Notes: generated by a model not told the origin, from the sequence alone. DNA of 46,045 nucleotides from Gammaproteobacteria bacterium (GCA_024229615.1 JAAESG010000579.1:1-46045); one strand, 5' to 3'. Shown: positions 16,541-25,535, numbered from the stretch's first letter. A program made the numbers and translations.

Positions 16541-18017
16541 ACTGCAGATAAACGCCTGTACTCGTTCGGGTTGGCAGGCGATAGATCTCGGTTTCCTGAT
16601 GGCGCGTGCGTGGTGGCGTCAGCTATTTTTATCGAGCCTGGTTCCCCTGTTACCCCTGTCCACGATTTTACTGATCGTTTTTTCTGAAAGCCCTTTCTGG
16701 GCCGTTCTCATTATCTGGTGGTTGAAACCTTTCTGGGAACGTCTGCCATTATATATCGCCAGTCGAAAGTTGTTTGGCGAAGAACCAGACATCTGGTCCC
16801 ATATGAAATCACTACCGCTCAAAGATAGCCTGCCATGGTTATTGTGGCGGCGGTTTTCGGTGCAACGCGCCTTTGACAATCCGATCACCGTGCTCGAAGA
16901 ACTCATAGGCGGGACACGTCGGCAAAGGTTGCGCGTGCTGCACGGTCGACACAGTGATGTCGCAATCGCCAACCAGCTGGTCTGTTTTTGTTGCGAAATT
17001 CTGGTGGCATTTGGTCTTTTGGTGATGTTCGATTTCTTCACTCCCGAATCGTTCGGGATCGAGTTCTACAATAATTTTAATGATTTGAGCCAGACCGGCG
17101 AGTGGATATATAGTCTGGCCGGAATCCTCGCCATGACGCTGGTCATGCCGTTTCATACGATGGCCGGGTTTGCTCTCTACCTGAATCGAAGAATCGAACT
17201 CGAGGCCTGGGATATCGAAATCAGTTTCCGAAACCTGGCCAACCGCAAGCAGCAGGAACGGACAAGTATGTCGACGCTGGTGTTGGCACTGACACTCAGC
17301 TTGATAGTGATGTTAGCAAGCCCGGCCATTGTCGAAGCAGCGATCGACCACGATCGTGAATCGTCCAGGCAATTGATCGAGTCGGTATTTCAGGGGGAGG
17401 ATTTCGGCGAGGAGCGCACGCAACGCAAATGGCGCTTTAAGGACTGGAGTGAGGAAGTGGATGATGAAACCTTTCCCGAGTGGCTGATCGATTTCTTCGA
17501 ATGGTGGGAAGACAATGTGGACTTTTCCGATGACCTCAGCGGCGCGGCCTTCTGGTTCAAGATCCTGCTGGTTGTGCTGTTCGCCGGATTGTTGATATAT
17601 CTGCTGCGACGTTATCGCGGACCGCTGTCGAGATGGGGTCGCGGCAAGGCCCGTGAAACCGCGCCCGAAGTCTTGTTCGGACTCGATGTCACGCCTGAAA
17701 GTCTCCCGGAGGACGTTCCACATCAGGTTATGCGCCTGTGGGCAGAGGGCGATTATCGCGAGGCCCTCAGTCTGCTTTACCGTGCCTCGCTATCGCGCCT
17801 GATCGCCCGTTATGAACTGGCGTTTCGTGCCAGTCATACCGAGCTTGAATGTGCCGCGCTGGTACGGGCGCGTGGCATTGATTCGCTCAGCGACTATTTC
17901 TGGCAACTCACCAGTATCTGGCGAAAACTCGCCTATGGGCATCAATTGCCGGAAACCGAAGCCATCCGAGATTTGTGCAATGACTGGGTCACGGAGCTAT
18001 CCGATGAAGCAAAGTAG
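16527..18017 (+). CDS. DUF4129 domain-containing membrane protein
   Basis: This 496-aa protein has hydrophobic segments near residues 30-65, 150-170, 190-220 and 250-270, a charged periplasmic stretch, a further helix near 345-365, and a C-terminal cytoplasmic DUF4129 domain (MRLWAEGDYREALSLLYRAS, SHTELECAALVRARG). It is unusually tryptophan-rich around RALMARAWWRQLF and EWLIDFFEWWED. DUF4129 domains also form the tail of TgpA-like proteins, so this gene parallels part of the first MoxR operon. The gene overlaps the SpoIIM-like gene by 14 nt and the next gene by 14 nt. Confidence 0.87.
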   Translation: MNLDKLQINACTRSGWQAIDLGFLMARAWWRQLFLSSLVPLLPLSTILLIVFSESPFWAVLIIWWLKPFWERLPLYIASRKLFGEEPDIWSHMKSLPLKDSLPWLLWRRFSVQRAFDNPITVLEELIGGTRRQRLRVLHGRHSDVAIANQLVCFCCEILVAFGLLVMFDFFTPESFGIEFYNNFNDLSQTGEWIYSLAGILAMTLVMPFHTMAGFALYLNRRIELEAWDIEISFRNLANRKQQERTSMSTLVLALTLSLIVMLASPAIVEAAIDHDRESSRQLIESVFQGEDFGEERTQRKWRFKDWSEEVDDETFPEWLIDFFEWWEDNVDFSDDLSGAAFWFKILLVVLFAGLLIYLLRRYRGPLSRWGRGKARETAPEVLFGLDVTPESLPEDVPHQVMRLWAEGDYREALSLLYRASLSRLIARYELAFRASHTELECAALVRARGIDSLSDYFWQLTSIWRKLAYGHQLPETEAIRDLCNDWVTELSDEAK

Positions 18018-19254
18018 CGTCATCGTCAAGTACCTGCTGGGCTTCGGACTATTGGCCCTGATGGCATGGGCTCTGTATGCAAGTATCGAGTTCTATGAAG
18101 AAACGGAGGAGTCGGGCTGGAGCGTGGAAGCCTTGCTCAATCCATACCTGGCGGCGCAAAAATTCATGACGAAAAGTGGCATCGAAGTCACCGATGTCGA
18201 TAGCCTGGTTAAACTCGACGAACTCACGGGTCTGGGAACTCTATTTTTCAGTGATGCCAATCAGGTGCAAACGGATCGGCAATTGCTACAGGTCATGAAC
18301 TGGCTGGAGCAGGGTGGAAATGTTATCTATACCGCCGATTCGGTGTCCCATGACGACGACCTGCTACTGCGGGAATTCGCCGTCAGCGTTGATTTACGCG
18401 AGTACGATTTCGAAGACGGGAAAGAGGCAGAGGAAAAGCCGCTCAGTGAAACCATGCGCGAGTACAATCGACAGATCGAAGAGGGCAAGTCCAGGGAAGA
18501 AATCGCGCAGTCACTGGGTAAAGATGAACAAAGCATAACCCGGGTCAAGTTTGGCGATGAAATCGGCGAACTCGAGATCGCATTCAACGACAGGAAAGTC
18601 CTGACCCAGGCTTATATCACCGATGCGGAAAGTGATAGCGAGTACCAGCCTTTCAGCTGGTCTAATTCCGAACACGGGATTCACATGATGCAGTTTGAGG
18701 TGGGTAGCGGCCTGCTGACCATAGTTTCCGATCCGGGTATCTGGACCTCATATCATATCGATCAGTACGATCATGCCTATCTGCTCTGGCTGCTGAGTTC
18801 GGGGGAAGGAAATTTCGCAATATTACACTCGGTTTTACACGAATCGCTGTGGACCTTGATGCGACAAAATGCGGCCGAGCTTTTGCTCGCTGCTGGCTTG
18901 TTGATACTGGTCTGGATTTGGCGCACAGCTTATCGATTTGGTCGACTGCTACCGCGTGACCTGTCGCAATCGCGTGCCCTTGGGGAACACTTTTCGGCTG
19001 TATCCCACTATCTCTGGCACCGCCACGAGGGTGGCTACCTGGTAGAACCGCTACGTCAGCGTGTACTGCGCCGTGCCAGTCTGGTGCTGGGTGATTTTTC
19101 ACGGTCAGACGAAGCCAGGCAATATGAGTTGATCGCGGAACGCTGCGAGCTGTTCCCGGAAGTCATCGCCAGGGCTTTCAGTATCGATGAATTTACCGAG
19201 GCTTCCTTTGTGAAAACCGTAAGACTTTTAAAACATATCGAGCAATCACTATGA
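18004..19254 (+). CDS. DUF4350 domain-containing protein
   Basis: This 416-aa protein begins with a membrane anchor (YLLGFGLLALMAWALYAS) and a soluble domain that resembles DUF4350, a GATase-like fold (TLFFSDANQVQTDRQLLQ, WLEQGGNVIYTA). A second membrane helix lies near residue 295 (AAELLLAAGLLILVWIW), followed by a cytoplasmic C-terminus. The start ATG at 18004 overlaps the DUF4129 stop by 14 nt; the longer frame from 17812 would overlap the previous gene by 200 nt and is rejected. DUF4350 proteins regularly lie between DUF4129 and MoxR genes. The function is unknown. Confidence 0.87.
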   Translation: MKQSSVIVKYLLGFGLLALMAWALYASIEFYEETEESGWSVEALLNPYLAAQKFMTKSGIEVTDVDSLVKLDELTGLGTLFFSDANQVQTDRQLLQVMNWLEQGGNVIYTADSVSHDDDLLLREFAVSVDLREYDFEDGKEAEEKPLSETMREYNRQIEEGKSREEIAQSLGKDEQSITRVKFGDEIGELEIAFNDRKVLTQAYITDAESDSEYQPFSWSNSEHGIHMMQFEVGSGLLTIVSDPGIWTSYHIDQYDHAYLLWLLSSGEGNFAILHSVLHESLWTLMRQNAAELLLAAGLLILVWIWRTAYRFGRLLPRDLSQSRALGEHFSAVSHYLWHRHEGGYLVEPLRQRVLRRASLVLGDFSRSDEARQYELIAERCELFPEVIARAFSIDEFTEASFVKTVRLLKHIEQSL

Positions 19255-20201
19255 ATGATACAAGCCACACAACATCAACCGCGCTGAACGCTTTACGCAC
19301 GCATATCAATGGTCGGCTCATCGGGCAGTCTCAGGTTGTCGACCAGGTGTTAATCGCGATGCTCGCCGGTGGTCATGTCCTGATCGAGGGAGTGCCCGGA
19401 TTGGGTAAAACCTTGCTGGTGCAGACCCTCGCGGCCGGCATCGGTGGCCAGTTCAAACGCATCCAGTTTACGCCGGACCTGATGCCAGGTGATGTTACCG
19501 GACATGTCATGTTTGACATGTCGCAAAGCAAGTTTGTACTCAAGCAGGGACCCATTTTCACCAATTTGTTACTCGCCGACGAAATCAATCGAGCACCCGC
19601 GAAAACTCAGGCCGCGTTACTCGAGGTCATGCAAGAGCACCAGGTCACGCTGGACGGCAAGTCGATGGAAGTGGGAAAACCTTTTATGGTGCTGGCAACG
19701 CAAAATCCGATAGAACAGGAAGGAACTTACGCGTTGCCAGAGGCGGAACTTGACCGGTTTATCGTCAAGGTGAATATCGACTATCCAGAGGCTGACGATG
19801 AAGTATTGATTGCGACGCGTTATGCACTGCAATCCTTTGCCGTCGAGCCGAACGACAGCCAGCAACTACTCGATGTAGAAGCCGCCCAGCAACATTGCGC
19901 CGCGATCGAGGTTGACGATAAGGTGTCTGAATACGCGGTAAAACTGGTACGCAGCACACGGGGTACCACATTGTTGCGTCATGGAGCAGGTCCGCGAGCG
20001 AGTATCGCGCTGTTGCGTTGTGCGCGCGCATTGGCGCTGATCAATGGTGTAGGGTTCGTTACCCCTGACGATGTCAAAGCGATGGTATTGCCGGTCATGC
20101 GACATCGGGTGATTCTCGCACCCGAGGTGGAAATCGATGGGCTTGGCGTCGATGAAGTGTTGCGTAACCTGCTGGAAAAGGTCGACGCCCCGCGTTCATG
20201 A
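19251..20201 (+). CDS. MoxR-family AAA+ ATPase (second copy)
   Basis: This 316-aa AAA+ ATPase has Walker A GVPGLGKT at residues 47-54, Walker B LLLADEINRAP with D110/E111, and sensor-1 ATQNPIEQEGTYALPEAELD. The lid domain contains GAGPRASIALLRCARALA. It is the sixth gene of the operon, overlapping both neighbours by ATGA, so stoichiometric co-expression with the DUF4350 and DUF58 proteins is expected. Compared with the first MoxR copy (4374-5321) it differs at many aligned positions, suggesting different MoxR subfamilies rather than a recent duplication. It probably remodels the membrane proteins encoded with it. Confidence 0.95.
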   Translation: MNDTSHTTSTALNALRTHINGRLIGQSQVVDQVLIAMLAGGHVLIEGVPGLGKTLLVQTLAAGIGGQFKRIQFTPDLMPGDVTGHVMFDMSQSKFVLKQGPIFTNLLLADEINRAPAKTQAALLEVMQEHQVTLDGKSMEVGKPFMVLATQNPIEQEGTYALPEAELDRFIVKVNIDYPEADDEVLIATRYALQSFAVEPNDSQQLLDVEAAQQHCAAIEVDDKVSEYAVKLVRSTRGTTLLRHGAGPRASIALLRCARALALINGVGFVTPDDVKAMVLPVMRHRVILAPEVEIDGLGVDEVLRNLLEKVDAPRS

Positions 20202-21523
20202 AACCATCTCGTTTATTATTGCAATTGTTGCTGCTGTGGCTGTTACTGGGCTTGTTGGCAGCAATCGCCACGGTGCTCGAATGGCCACGCGAGTTTGAAA
20301 TCAAGCTGGTTTTCTGGTGCTGGATCGGGTTGGTTGCGATGCTGGCCCTGCTCGATCGATTCGCCCTGCGCAAACCACGACTGCAAGCGAAACGCTCACT
20401 CGAACCTCACCTGGCGCTCGGGGTGCCTCAACGGGTTGGCATCGAGATCAACAATCATGAACCGCGTAGTCTGGAACTGTGGCTAACTGATTTTCCACCG
20501 GCGCAGTTACAGATCGAAGGTTTGCCGCTAAAACTGAAAATCGATCCCGGCTCTTTTGCCCGGGTACGCTATACGATCACGCCACTGCAACGTGGCTTTG
20601 CCGAATTTGGGCAGTTTTGTTGCCGTGTAAAGTCGAGCTGGGGGCTATGGGAAAAAAACTATTTCTATGGTGAAAAACAGGCGTCGAAGATATACCCGAA
20701 CTATAAACCCCTGTTTCGCTCGTCTTTTATCGGTAGCGATCAACTCTATGTTGATCTCGGTTTACAGCTGCGCCAACGCCGCGGCGAAGGCACCGACTTT
20801 CATCAGCTGCGCGATTTTCGCGTCGGTGATTCCTTGCGCCAGGTCGACTGGCGTGCGACCGCCCGGTTTCAGAAACCGATCTCACGCGAGTACCAGGAGG
20901 AGCGTGATCAGCAAGTTGTGTTTCTGCTCGACTGTGGGCGGCGTATGCGCGCAAAGGATGGAGAGATCAGTCATTTTGACCACGCGCTTAATGCACTTTT
21001 GATTTCGGCCTTTGTCGCATTGCGGCAAGGGGACAGTGTCGGCCTGCTCAGTTTCGCTGGCCAATCGCGTTGGGTTGCACCGATCAAGGGACGTTTTCAA
21101 ATCAGTCGATTACTGGACCAGATATATGATCTCGATAGTTCAGCGGCCACCAGTGACTATCTCGAGGTTGCCCAACAGATCATGACGCGCCAACCGCGTC
21201 GCTCGTTGATTATTCTGATTTCCTCGCTGGAGCCGCAGGACCGGGACGATTTGGCGAAAGCTGCCAGATTATTGTCACAGCGTCACCTGGTGATGGTAGC
21301 TTCGATGCGCCAGCAAGTTCTCACTGACACACTCGCCTCTGAGGTGGTATCTATCGACGATGCCTTGAAGTACTGCGGGGTCAGCCATCATTTACAGGAT
21401 CAAACCGCTATGTACACACAATTGCGCAGCGATAACATCATCGTCGCCGACACACCACCGGCGTACATGCATTCGACCCTGATCAACGAATACATGGCCC
21501 TCAAACGTAGCGGAATTTTCTAA
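20198..21523 (+). CDS. DUF58 domain-containing protein (long, vWA-like form)
   Basis: This 441-aa protein has two N-terminal membrane helices (residues 5-25 and 30-50) and the DUF58 signature GEGTDFHQLRDFRVGDSLRQ near residue 190. The C-terminal vWA-like half reads VVFLLDCGRRMRA and SLIILISSLEPQDRDD; its MIDAS-like DxGxR is degenerate compared with true vWA DxSxS. It is the last gene of the operon, coupled to MoxR by a 4-nt overlap. The usual model is that DUF58 presents or is a client of MoxR. A hairpin without a T-run follows the stop. Confidence 0.93.
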   Translation: MKPSRLLLQLLLLWLLLGLLAAIATVLEWPREFEIKLVFWCWIGLVAMLALLDRFALRKPRLQAKRSLEPHLALGVPQRVGIEINNHEPRSLELWLTDFPPAQLQIEGLPLKLKIDPGSFARVRYTITPLQRGFAEFGQFCCRVKSSWGLWEKNYFYGEKQASKIYPNYKPLFRSSFIGSDQLYVDLGLQLRQRRGEGTDFHQLRDFRVGDSLRQVDWRATARFQKPISREYQEERDQQVVFLLDCGRRMRAKDGEISHFDHALNALLISAFVALRQGDSVGLLSFAGQSRWVAPIKGRFQISRLLDQIYDLDSSAATSDYLEVAQQIMTRQPRRSLIILISSLEPQDRDDLAKAARLLSQRHLVMVASMRQQVLTDTLASEVVSIDDALKYCGVSHHLQDQTAMYTQLRSDNIIVADTPPAYMHSTLINEYMALKRSGIF

Positions 21524-21551
21524 CAGGATTGACGCAAATCAAAACGGAATC

Positions 21552-21601
21552 CCGGGATTCGTCCTACTGTATATCGATGGCAGGACACCTTCCAGTCCCG
21601 G
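21552..21601. other. Hairpin after the seven-gene operon
   Basis: CCGGGA (21552-21557) pairs with TCCCGG (21596-21601), and GTCCT (21561-21565) with AGGAC (21582-21586), giving a two-part stem around a 16-nt loop. There is no following T-run, so it may stabilise the 3' end or act in factor-dependent termination rather than as an intrinsic terminator. Confidence 0.4.
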
Positions 21602-21631
21602 TATCAACTTGTTTTGAAAGAGGGTTTGCAT

Positions 21632-22066
21632 ATGTTTAAATCGCTCAACCACTGGTTTGACACGCTTAAAGATGAGAGCAGGTTGTTTGAACATCCCGAG
21701 GACGAAATGCTGCACTCAGCGTTGGCGTCGGTTTTGTATCACGTGATGAATGCCGATCAACGGGTCGATGCCCGCGAAAAGCGCGAGTTCGACCGCATTC
21801 TTAAACAGGAATTTGATCTCGATCAGGATCAGGTCGATCATCTTTACCTCGCGGCCAAAGGCTCTACCGCAGACGCACCAGACGATTTGCACACGATCAA
21901 CTTTTACCTGAAGCGTAATCCGGCTGCGCGCATGCTTTTCATGCGCAAGTTATTGCAGTTGGTCGATATCCACGGTGCCCATCGTCGAGAACTGGATCTG
22001 TTTTACGAAACATTGCACGAAGTATTTCCTGAAATCCGCGATATCGATCGCCAACAGGCGCTTTGA
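21632..22066 (+). CDS. TerB-like protein
   Basis: This 144-aa all-helical acidic protein resembles the TerB/DjlA-N fold: MLHSALASVLYHVMNADQRV followed by a basic helix, and DIHGAHRRELDLFYETLHEV near the end. The DADGxxxxxE-like metal-binding text of classical TerB is present in altered form as NADQRVDAREKREF. The ATG at 21632 was chosen because GAGG lies 8 nt upstream; a TTG 18 nt earlier is the alternative. It is a single gene after the MoxR operon. TerB proteins are linked to envelope stress and tellurite resistance, but the role here is unknown. Confidence 0.75.
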   Translation: MFKSLNHWFDTLKDESRLFEHPEDEMLHSALASVLYHVMNADQRVDAREKREFDRILKQEFDLDQDQVDHLYLAAKGSTADAPDDLHTINFYLKRNPAARMLFMRKLLQLVDIHGAHRRELDLFYETLHEVFPEIRDIDRQQAL

Positions 22067-22073
22067 AACAGCA

Positions 22074-22274
22074 CTAACTACCTGCTTCGGGGTTTCCGGG
22101 TCTCTCGGCAAAATGCAACAGCACGCCCGCCGGGCCCCAGAAGTGGGTCGTGAGCAAGCCCCAGGGCATCAATTCGGGCGACGAGACTTTGCTTCCAGAA
22201 AATTCTTCTGTCAATTCCACGGCTGCAAAATGGTCGTACCACTGCTGTGCTGAATTCACCATAAAATGGAGCAT
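22074..22274 (-). pseudogene. VOC-superfamily protein, C-terminal fragment
   Basis: The reading frame gives LHFMVNSAQQWYDHFAAVEL and then SSPELMPWGLLTTHFWGPAG, VLLHFAERP, the C-terminal half of a vicinal-oxygen-chelate (glyoxalase-like) protein. The N-terminal half is missing; sequence upstream of about 22275 belongs to a transposase remnant. A matching VOC N-terminus lies beyond that remnant on the same strand (22478-22617). Confidence 0.65.
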
Positions 22275-22289
22275 GAGGCTATGCGCATA

Positions 22290-22480
22290 GTTGTTATGGT
22301 TTTGTGGCACTCACAAGCCACTCATCCTGAACTGGTTCAAGGCGAAAAAGCATTCTCCAGTGGCGTTGTAGAGGACTTAAACAACAAAGCAAAAGTCACT
22401 ACGAGAAATTCATATGGTTTTCGTACCTATCGGGGGGCAGAAGTTGCCTTATATAATGCATTTGGGAACCTACCCACCCC
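22290..22480 (+). mobile_element. ISL3-family transposase remnant
   Basis: Two frames together spell the C-terminus of an ISL3-type transposase: HKPLILNWFKAKK in one frame, then AFSSGVVEDLNNKAKVTTRN and SYGFRTYRGAEVALYNAFGN in the next. The junction at GCGAAAAAGCATTC lacks one base. The DDE catalytic part is gone. It lies between two VOC fragments of opposite orientation and appears to have broken that gene. Confidence 0.75.
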
Positions 22481-22617
22481 GTCGCTGACGGCTGAACGTG
22501 GGTAACTCTCGTCTCGTCCGGATTTGTCCCAGCCCAGGCAGTCTACGAAAAGGAAACGCTCTACTGCGGATTATTGACCGACAATCCGAGATGATTGATC
22601 CCTTGGGTTTTGACCAT
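22478..22617 (-). pseudogene. VOC-superfamily protein, N-terminal fragment
   Basis: From an ATG at 22617, MVKTQGINHLGLSVNNPQ runs into a TAG; a one-base frameshift further on restores FVDCLGWDKSGRDESYPRSA and VSDGVGRF. This is the typical first beta-alpha-beta unit of a VOC/glyoxalase protein, including the metal-ligand His in INHLGLSV. The frame ends at the transposase remnant. Nonsense, frameshift and truncation make it dead. Confidence 0.65.
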
Positions 22618-22793
22618 GCTGTCTCTGTCCAGTGTTGATTGTTCGAAACCCAAAGTAGGTACCGGGCAAACTGAATCTGTACAGGGTCAGCCTGAGCAAA
22701 TGTGGATTTACACTCGAAATGAATCCCGGGGATAAATATGACCCGTTGAACGCGGCGGGCGAGTAGGCCTTGCGACTCGCCCGCGATCTTCGA

Positions 22794-23132
22794 CTAGAGT
22801 GTAATTACCTGACCCGGCATATTGCCGGAAAGTCCTTCATACAAATTTGGAAAACAACCGATACTGGCACCGTCGACGAGTTTGTCGTGAATCTCACGCT
22901 CCCAGCAGCATTGATCGCAACCCATCAACATGATGTTTTGCTCCCTGGCCACCTTGGCCAGTCTTTCCCCCAATGGATCCCCCTTAACCAGGACATAATT
23001 ATTGTCCTCGAAAAAAAACATGCCAACAACTTCCGGTCCATGGGAGCGTTCCTCAAGTTGAGGCAAAATCATTTTTCCAAGTTTGTATGAAACCGTATGA
23101 CCCTGGCTGGAAAAAATATACGCAACTTTCAC
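22794..23132 (-). CDS. DsrE-family-like protein with CxxCC motif
   Basis: This 112-aa protein starts MKVAYIFSSQGHTVSYKLG, a DsrE/DsrF-like Rossmann opening, and has VGMFFFEDNNYVLVKG in the middle. A conserved-looking CDQCCWEREI near residue 72 and a further Cys in GCFPNLYEG could form a persulfide or metal site. DsrE-type proteins carry or transfer sulfur. The GTG start has AAGG 8 nt upstream. It lies alone between decayed DNA and a cold-shock gene; no sulfur-relay partners are adjacent. The family call is moderate; the exact function is not known. Confidence 0.7.
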   Translation of the reverse strand: MKVAYIFSSQGHTVSYKLGKMILPQLEERSHGPEVVGMFFFEDNNYVLVKGDPLGERLAKVAREQNIMLMGCDQCCWEREIHDKLVDGASIGCFPNLYEGLSGNMPGQVITL

Positions 23133-23222
23133 TGGCTAACCTTTATTGTTTTCGCTAACTATAGTAATCCGTAACGCCACCGACATCAGTCCGGCGTTAT
23201 CGGGTAACTAGTGTTTATTTAT

Positions 23223-23429
23223 TTAAACAGGTACAACGTTATTGGCGCAGGGTCCTTTTTGGCCCTGACCAACTTCAAACTCAACGGTCTGGCCGTCATT
23301 TAACGTTGCATAACTATCGCCGCTCTTGATTTCTGAATGATGAACAAAGAGATCCTTGCCGCCATCTTCGGGTGTGATAAAACCGTAACCTTTGGTTGCG
23401 TTGAACCACTTAACTGTACCTTTACTCAT
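23223..23429 (-). CDS. Cold-shock domain protein (CspA family)
   Basis: At 68 aa it is full length for a CspA-family protein: [20 protein letters not shown] contains RNP1 (KGYGFI), and DLFVHHSEI contains RNP2. It is a five-stranded OB-fold single-stranded nucleic-acid binder acting as RNA chaperone. A GAGAGAA ribosome site precedes the ATG. The upstream ~400 nt hold no gene and could include the long cold-responsive leader typical of such genes, but no specific element was identified. A TAACGCC/GGCGTTA hairpin lies past the stop (about 23173-23203). Confidence 0.95.
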   Translation of the reverse strand: MSKGTVKWFNATKGYGFITPEDGGKDLFVHHSEIKSGDSYATLNDGQTVEFEVGQGQKGPCANNVVPV

Positions 23430-23844
23430 GTATATTCTCTCAACAAAAATGGTGAATCATTTTAGTAGTGCCTGAATCGAATTCACCGTTTCGAAGCAGG
23501 AATAGTATGTCACGACCTGATTACAAGGCGTATCACGTCAGCTAAACAGTTTACAAAAGGGAGTACTGCAGGTTGTTTACAAGCATAGTACTGGAATTCT
23601 TTTCGTTATCGTAACAGCTACTGACACCGATCATAGGGCAAAGCGCAATCAACAATCAAGGTGAATCCATCCTGGTGGTTACCGTTTTAAGTTACGACTG
23701 GCATATTGTGGTGCCCTCGCTACGTAAATAGGTGGCTTATGCGGGCTAGCTATTTCGACTGCATCTTCGAGGTCTGGAGAACTATTTGAATTCAGGGTTT
23801 GAGGACAATCTTTGGCGAAGCGGCATTGCCCCGGTGAATTTCAC
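23430..23844. other. Gene-free interval upstream of the cold-shock gene
   Basis: No coding region or recognisable RNA was found in these 415 bases. The part nearest the cold-shock gene probably contains its promoter and a leader transcript. The remaining part is featureless apart from short AT-rich stretches. Confidence 0.5.
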
Positions 23845-24023
23845 TAACCTGAATATTTCATCAGTATCCCGAGTTCAGGCGTAGCTGGACAAGTCAGCGC
23901 CGGGATAGGGCTCAGGCCGGTTACAAATTGCACAGTCTCACCTGGCAAGAAACCATCGATTAATCTTTCATATTCAATGAATTATGACAAGGTTTGAGAC
24001 CGACTGGTGAGATATTCAGGCTA
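23845..24023. repeat. 179-bp element with palindromic ends (family 1, copy 2)
   Basis: The left end reads TAACCTGAATATTTCATCAG and the right end, reversed, TAGCCTGAATATCTCACCAG; 17 of 20 positions agree. They match the ends of the 88-bp element at 8802-8889, and CAGTATCCCGAGT next to the left end is shared as well. The interior is longer and different. The right end covers the last codons of a broken membrane-protein gene. Confidence 0.65.
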
Positions 24024-24224
24024 AATGCGCTTCTCGTTCCAGCATGGTGATAGCCAGGCAAATGACGGCTGCAAAAAGAACCATGAATTCACCTACATCA
24101 CCCATTGAAAAAAACGGATTCTGGTCGGATGGCAGGGCGATTTATCCGATCGCCACGTTGAGGCAATAAATGCCAAGCAGCAGCCCACTACCGACCAGCC
24201 ACCAATGACCAGTTTTTTACTCAT
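24016..24224 (-). pseudogene. Small membrane protein, frameshifted
   Basis: A strong ribosome site (GGAGG) and ATG at 24224 open MSKKLVIGGW, but after about 15 codons the frame must shift to read LLLGIYCLNVAIG. A TAA (for an expected Lys or similar) then interrupts before IALPSDQNPFFSMGDVGEFM and VLFAAVICLAITMLEREA. Two hydrophobic segments suggest a small inner-membrane protein, perhaps a transporter subunit of the sulfo-lyase operon just upstream. It is non-functional as read, unless the frameshift is a sequencing error. Confidence 0.6.
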
Positions 24225-24310
24225 GTTTCCTCCAGTCGGTGACAATGTTTTTGATTCGTTTGTCCGATACCCAATTGGCCCCGGTAATAAAAACGCCGCA
24301 ACATATGGTA

Positions 24311-25486
24311 TTACGCGCTCTCGTAGAGCCTGGTTAGTACAAATTCACGGTGTCCCAGGGCCTCGGCCGATGTCAGGCGACCATTGGCAGTACGAAACAT
24401 GGACTCAAGCAGCATGTCGCCCGCATCACTCGGGGTCATTTCTTTGCGTAAAAGGCCCGAAACATCGACATCTACGTGCTCGCTCATGGTGCGAACGGTG
24501 CGCGGGTTTGCGCATAATTTGATCACCGGGAGGATCGGGTTACCGATGATGTTGCCCTGCCCGGTCGGGAAGAAGTGAACGACATAACCCGCCGCTGCTG
24601 CCAGAGTCACCATTTCAGCCGCAGCCGATGAGGAATCCATAAACCATAAACCCGGTCCCGTCGGCGCTTCTGCCTTATCAAGAACGCCATCGACCAGGCA
24701 TTCCTTGCCAATTTTCTGAATGTTGCCGAGCGCTTTTTCCTCGATGGTTGTCAGGCCACCTTCGATATTTCCCTTGGTTGGCTGGGAGTCGGACAAATCC
24801 GAAGTTTTAAAACGCTCAATCATGTCCTGGTAGCGATTGAACATGAACATGAAACGCTCTCGAACTTCATCATTGCGACAACGCTCGGCGACCAGATGCT
24901 CGCCACCGGTAATTTCCGAGGTTTCACCAAACAGCAGCGTTGCGCCATGGGGATATAGCTTGTCGAATGCGTTGCCAACCGTCGGGTTTGACCCGCAACC
25001 GGAGGTCGTGTCAGATTCACCACATTTGGTTGAAACCCAAAGCTCACTGACTGGCGCGTCTTCACGACGCAACTCGGAAGCCCACTGTACGTATTCCTTT
25101 GCTACTTTGGACGCTTCCATAATAGTTTCATGGTCGCCGTGCTGCTCGATACCAAACCCGGTTACCGGTTTACCGGTCGCCGCAATGCCTTCGACAATTT
25201 TTTGCGTCCAGCCGTTTTCGATGCCGATGACGACAACCGCAGCAACATTTGGATTGGAACCGGTACCGATCAAGGTACGAAAATGCAATTCAAGATCTTC
25301 GCCAAACTGTAATCTTCCATAAGAATGGGGCAGGGCCATGGTGCCTGAAATATTATTCGCGACTGCTTCACAGGCGGCATTAGAAAGATCATCGACAGGC
25401 AGGATAATGACGTGATTGCGGACACCGACTCGACCATTTTCACGGCGATAACCTGAAAATGTTGCTGTACTTAAATCTTGGGACAT
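24311..25486 (-). CDS. suyB: UxaA-family lyase large subunit, probable sulfolactate sulfo-lyase beta
   Basis: This 391-aa protein belongs to the altronate/galactarate dehydratase C-terminal family: [20 protein letters not shown] at the start, [20 protein letters not shown] (cysteines probably hold the metal centre) near residue 150, and a [18 protein letters not shown] tail. With its small partner SuyA it would release sulfite from (R)-sulfolactate, giving pyruvate. The SuyB call rests on the neighbour, which closely resembles SuyA, and on a length near 390. The general alternative is a split altronate- or galactarate-type dehydratase. GGAGA precedes the ATG by 9 nt. No sulfite exporter or other sulfonate enzyme is next to it in this window. 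Confidence 0.72.
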   Translation of the reverse strand: MSQDLSTATFSGYRRENGRVGVRNHVIILPVDDLSNAACEAVANNISGTMALPHSYGRLQFGEDLELHFRTLIGTGSNPNVAAVVVIGIENGWTQKIVEGIAATGKPVTGFGIEQHGDHETIMEASKVAKEYVQWASELRREDAPVSELWVSTKCGESDTTSGCGSNPTVGNAFDKLYPHGATLLFGETSEITGGEHLVAERCRNDEVRERFMFMFNRYQDMIERFKTSDLSDSQPTKGNIEGGLTTIEEKALGNIQKIGKECLVDGVLDKAEAPTGPGLWFMDSSSAAAEMVTLAAAAGYVVHFFPTGQGNIIGNPILPVIKLCANPRTVRTMSEHVDVDVSGLLRKEMTPSDAGDMLLESMFRTANGRLTSAEALGHREFVLTRLYESA

Positions 25487-25535
25487 TTATTTTTTCTCCG
25501 AAAGGGGATTGACAATTTTGACTGTTGTTGGCCGA

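Noticed and set aside
17812-18003. Longer N-terminus for the DUF4350 protein
   Set aside because: It would overlap the DUF4129 gene by 200 nt and precede the natural membrane anchor; the ATG at 18004 fits better.
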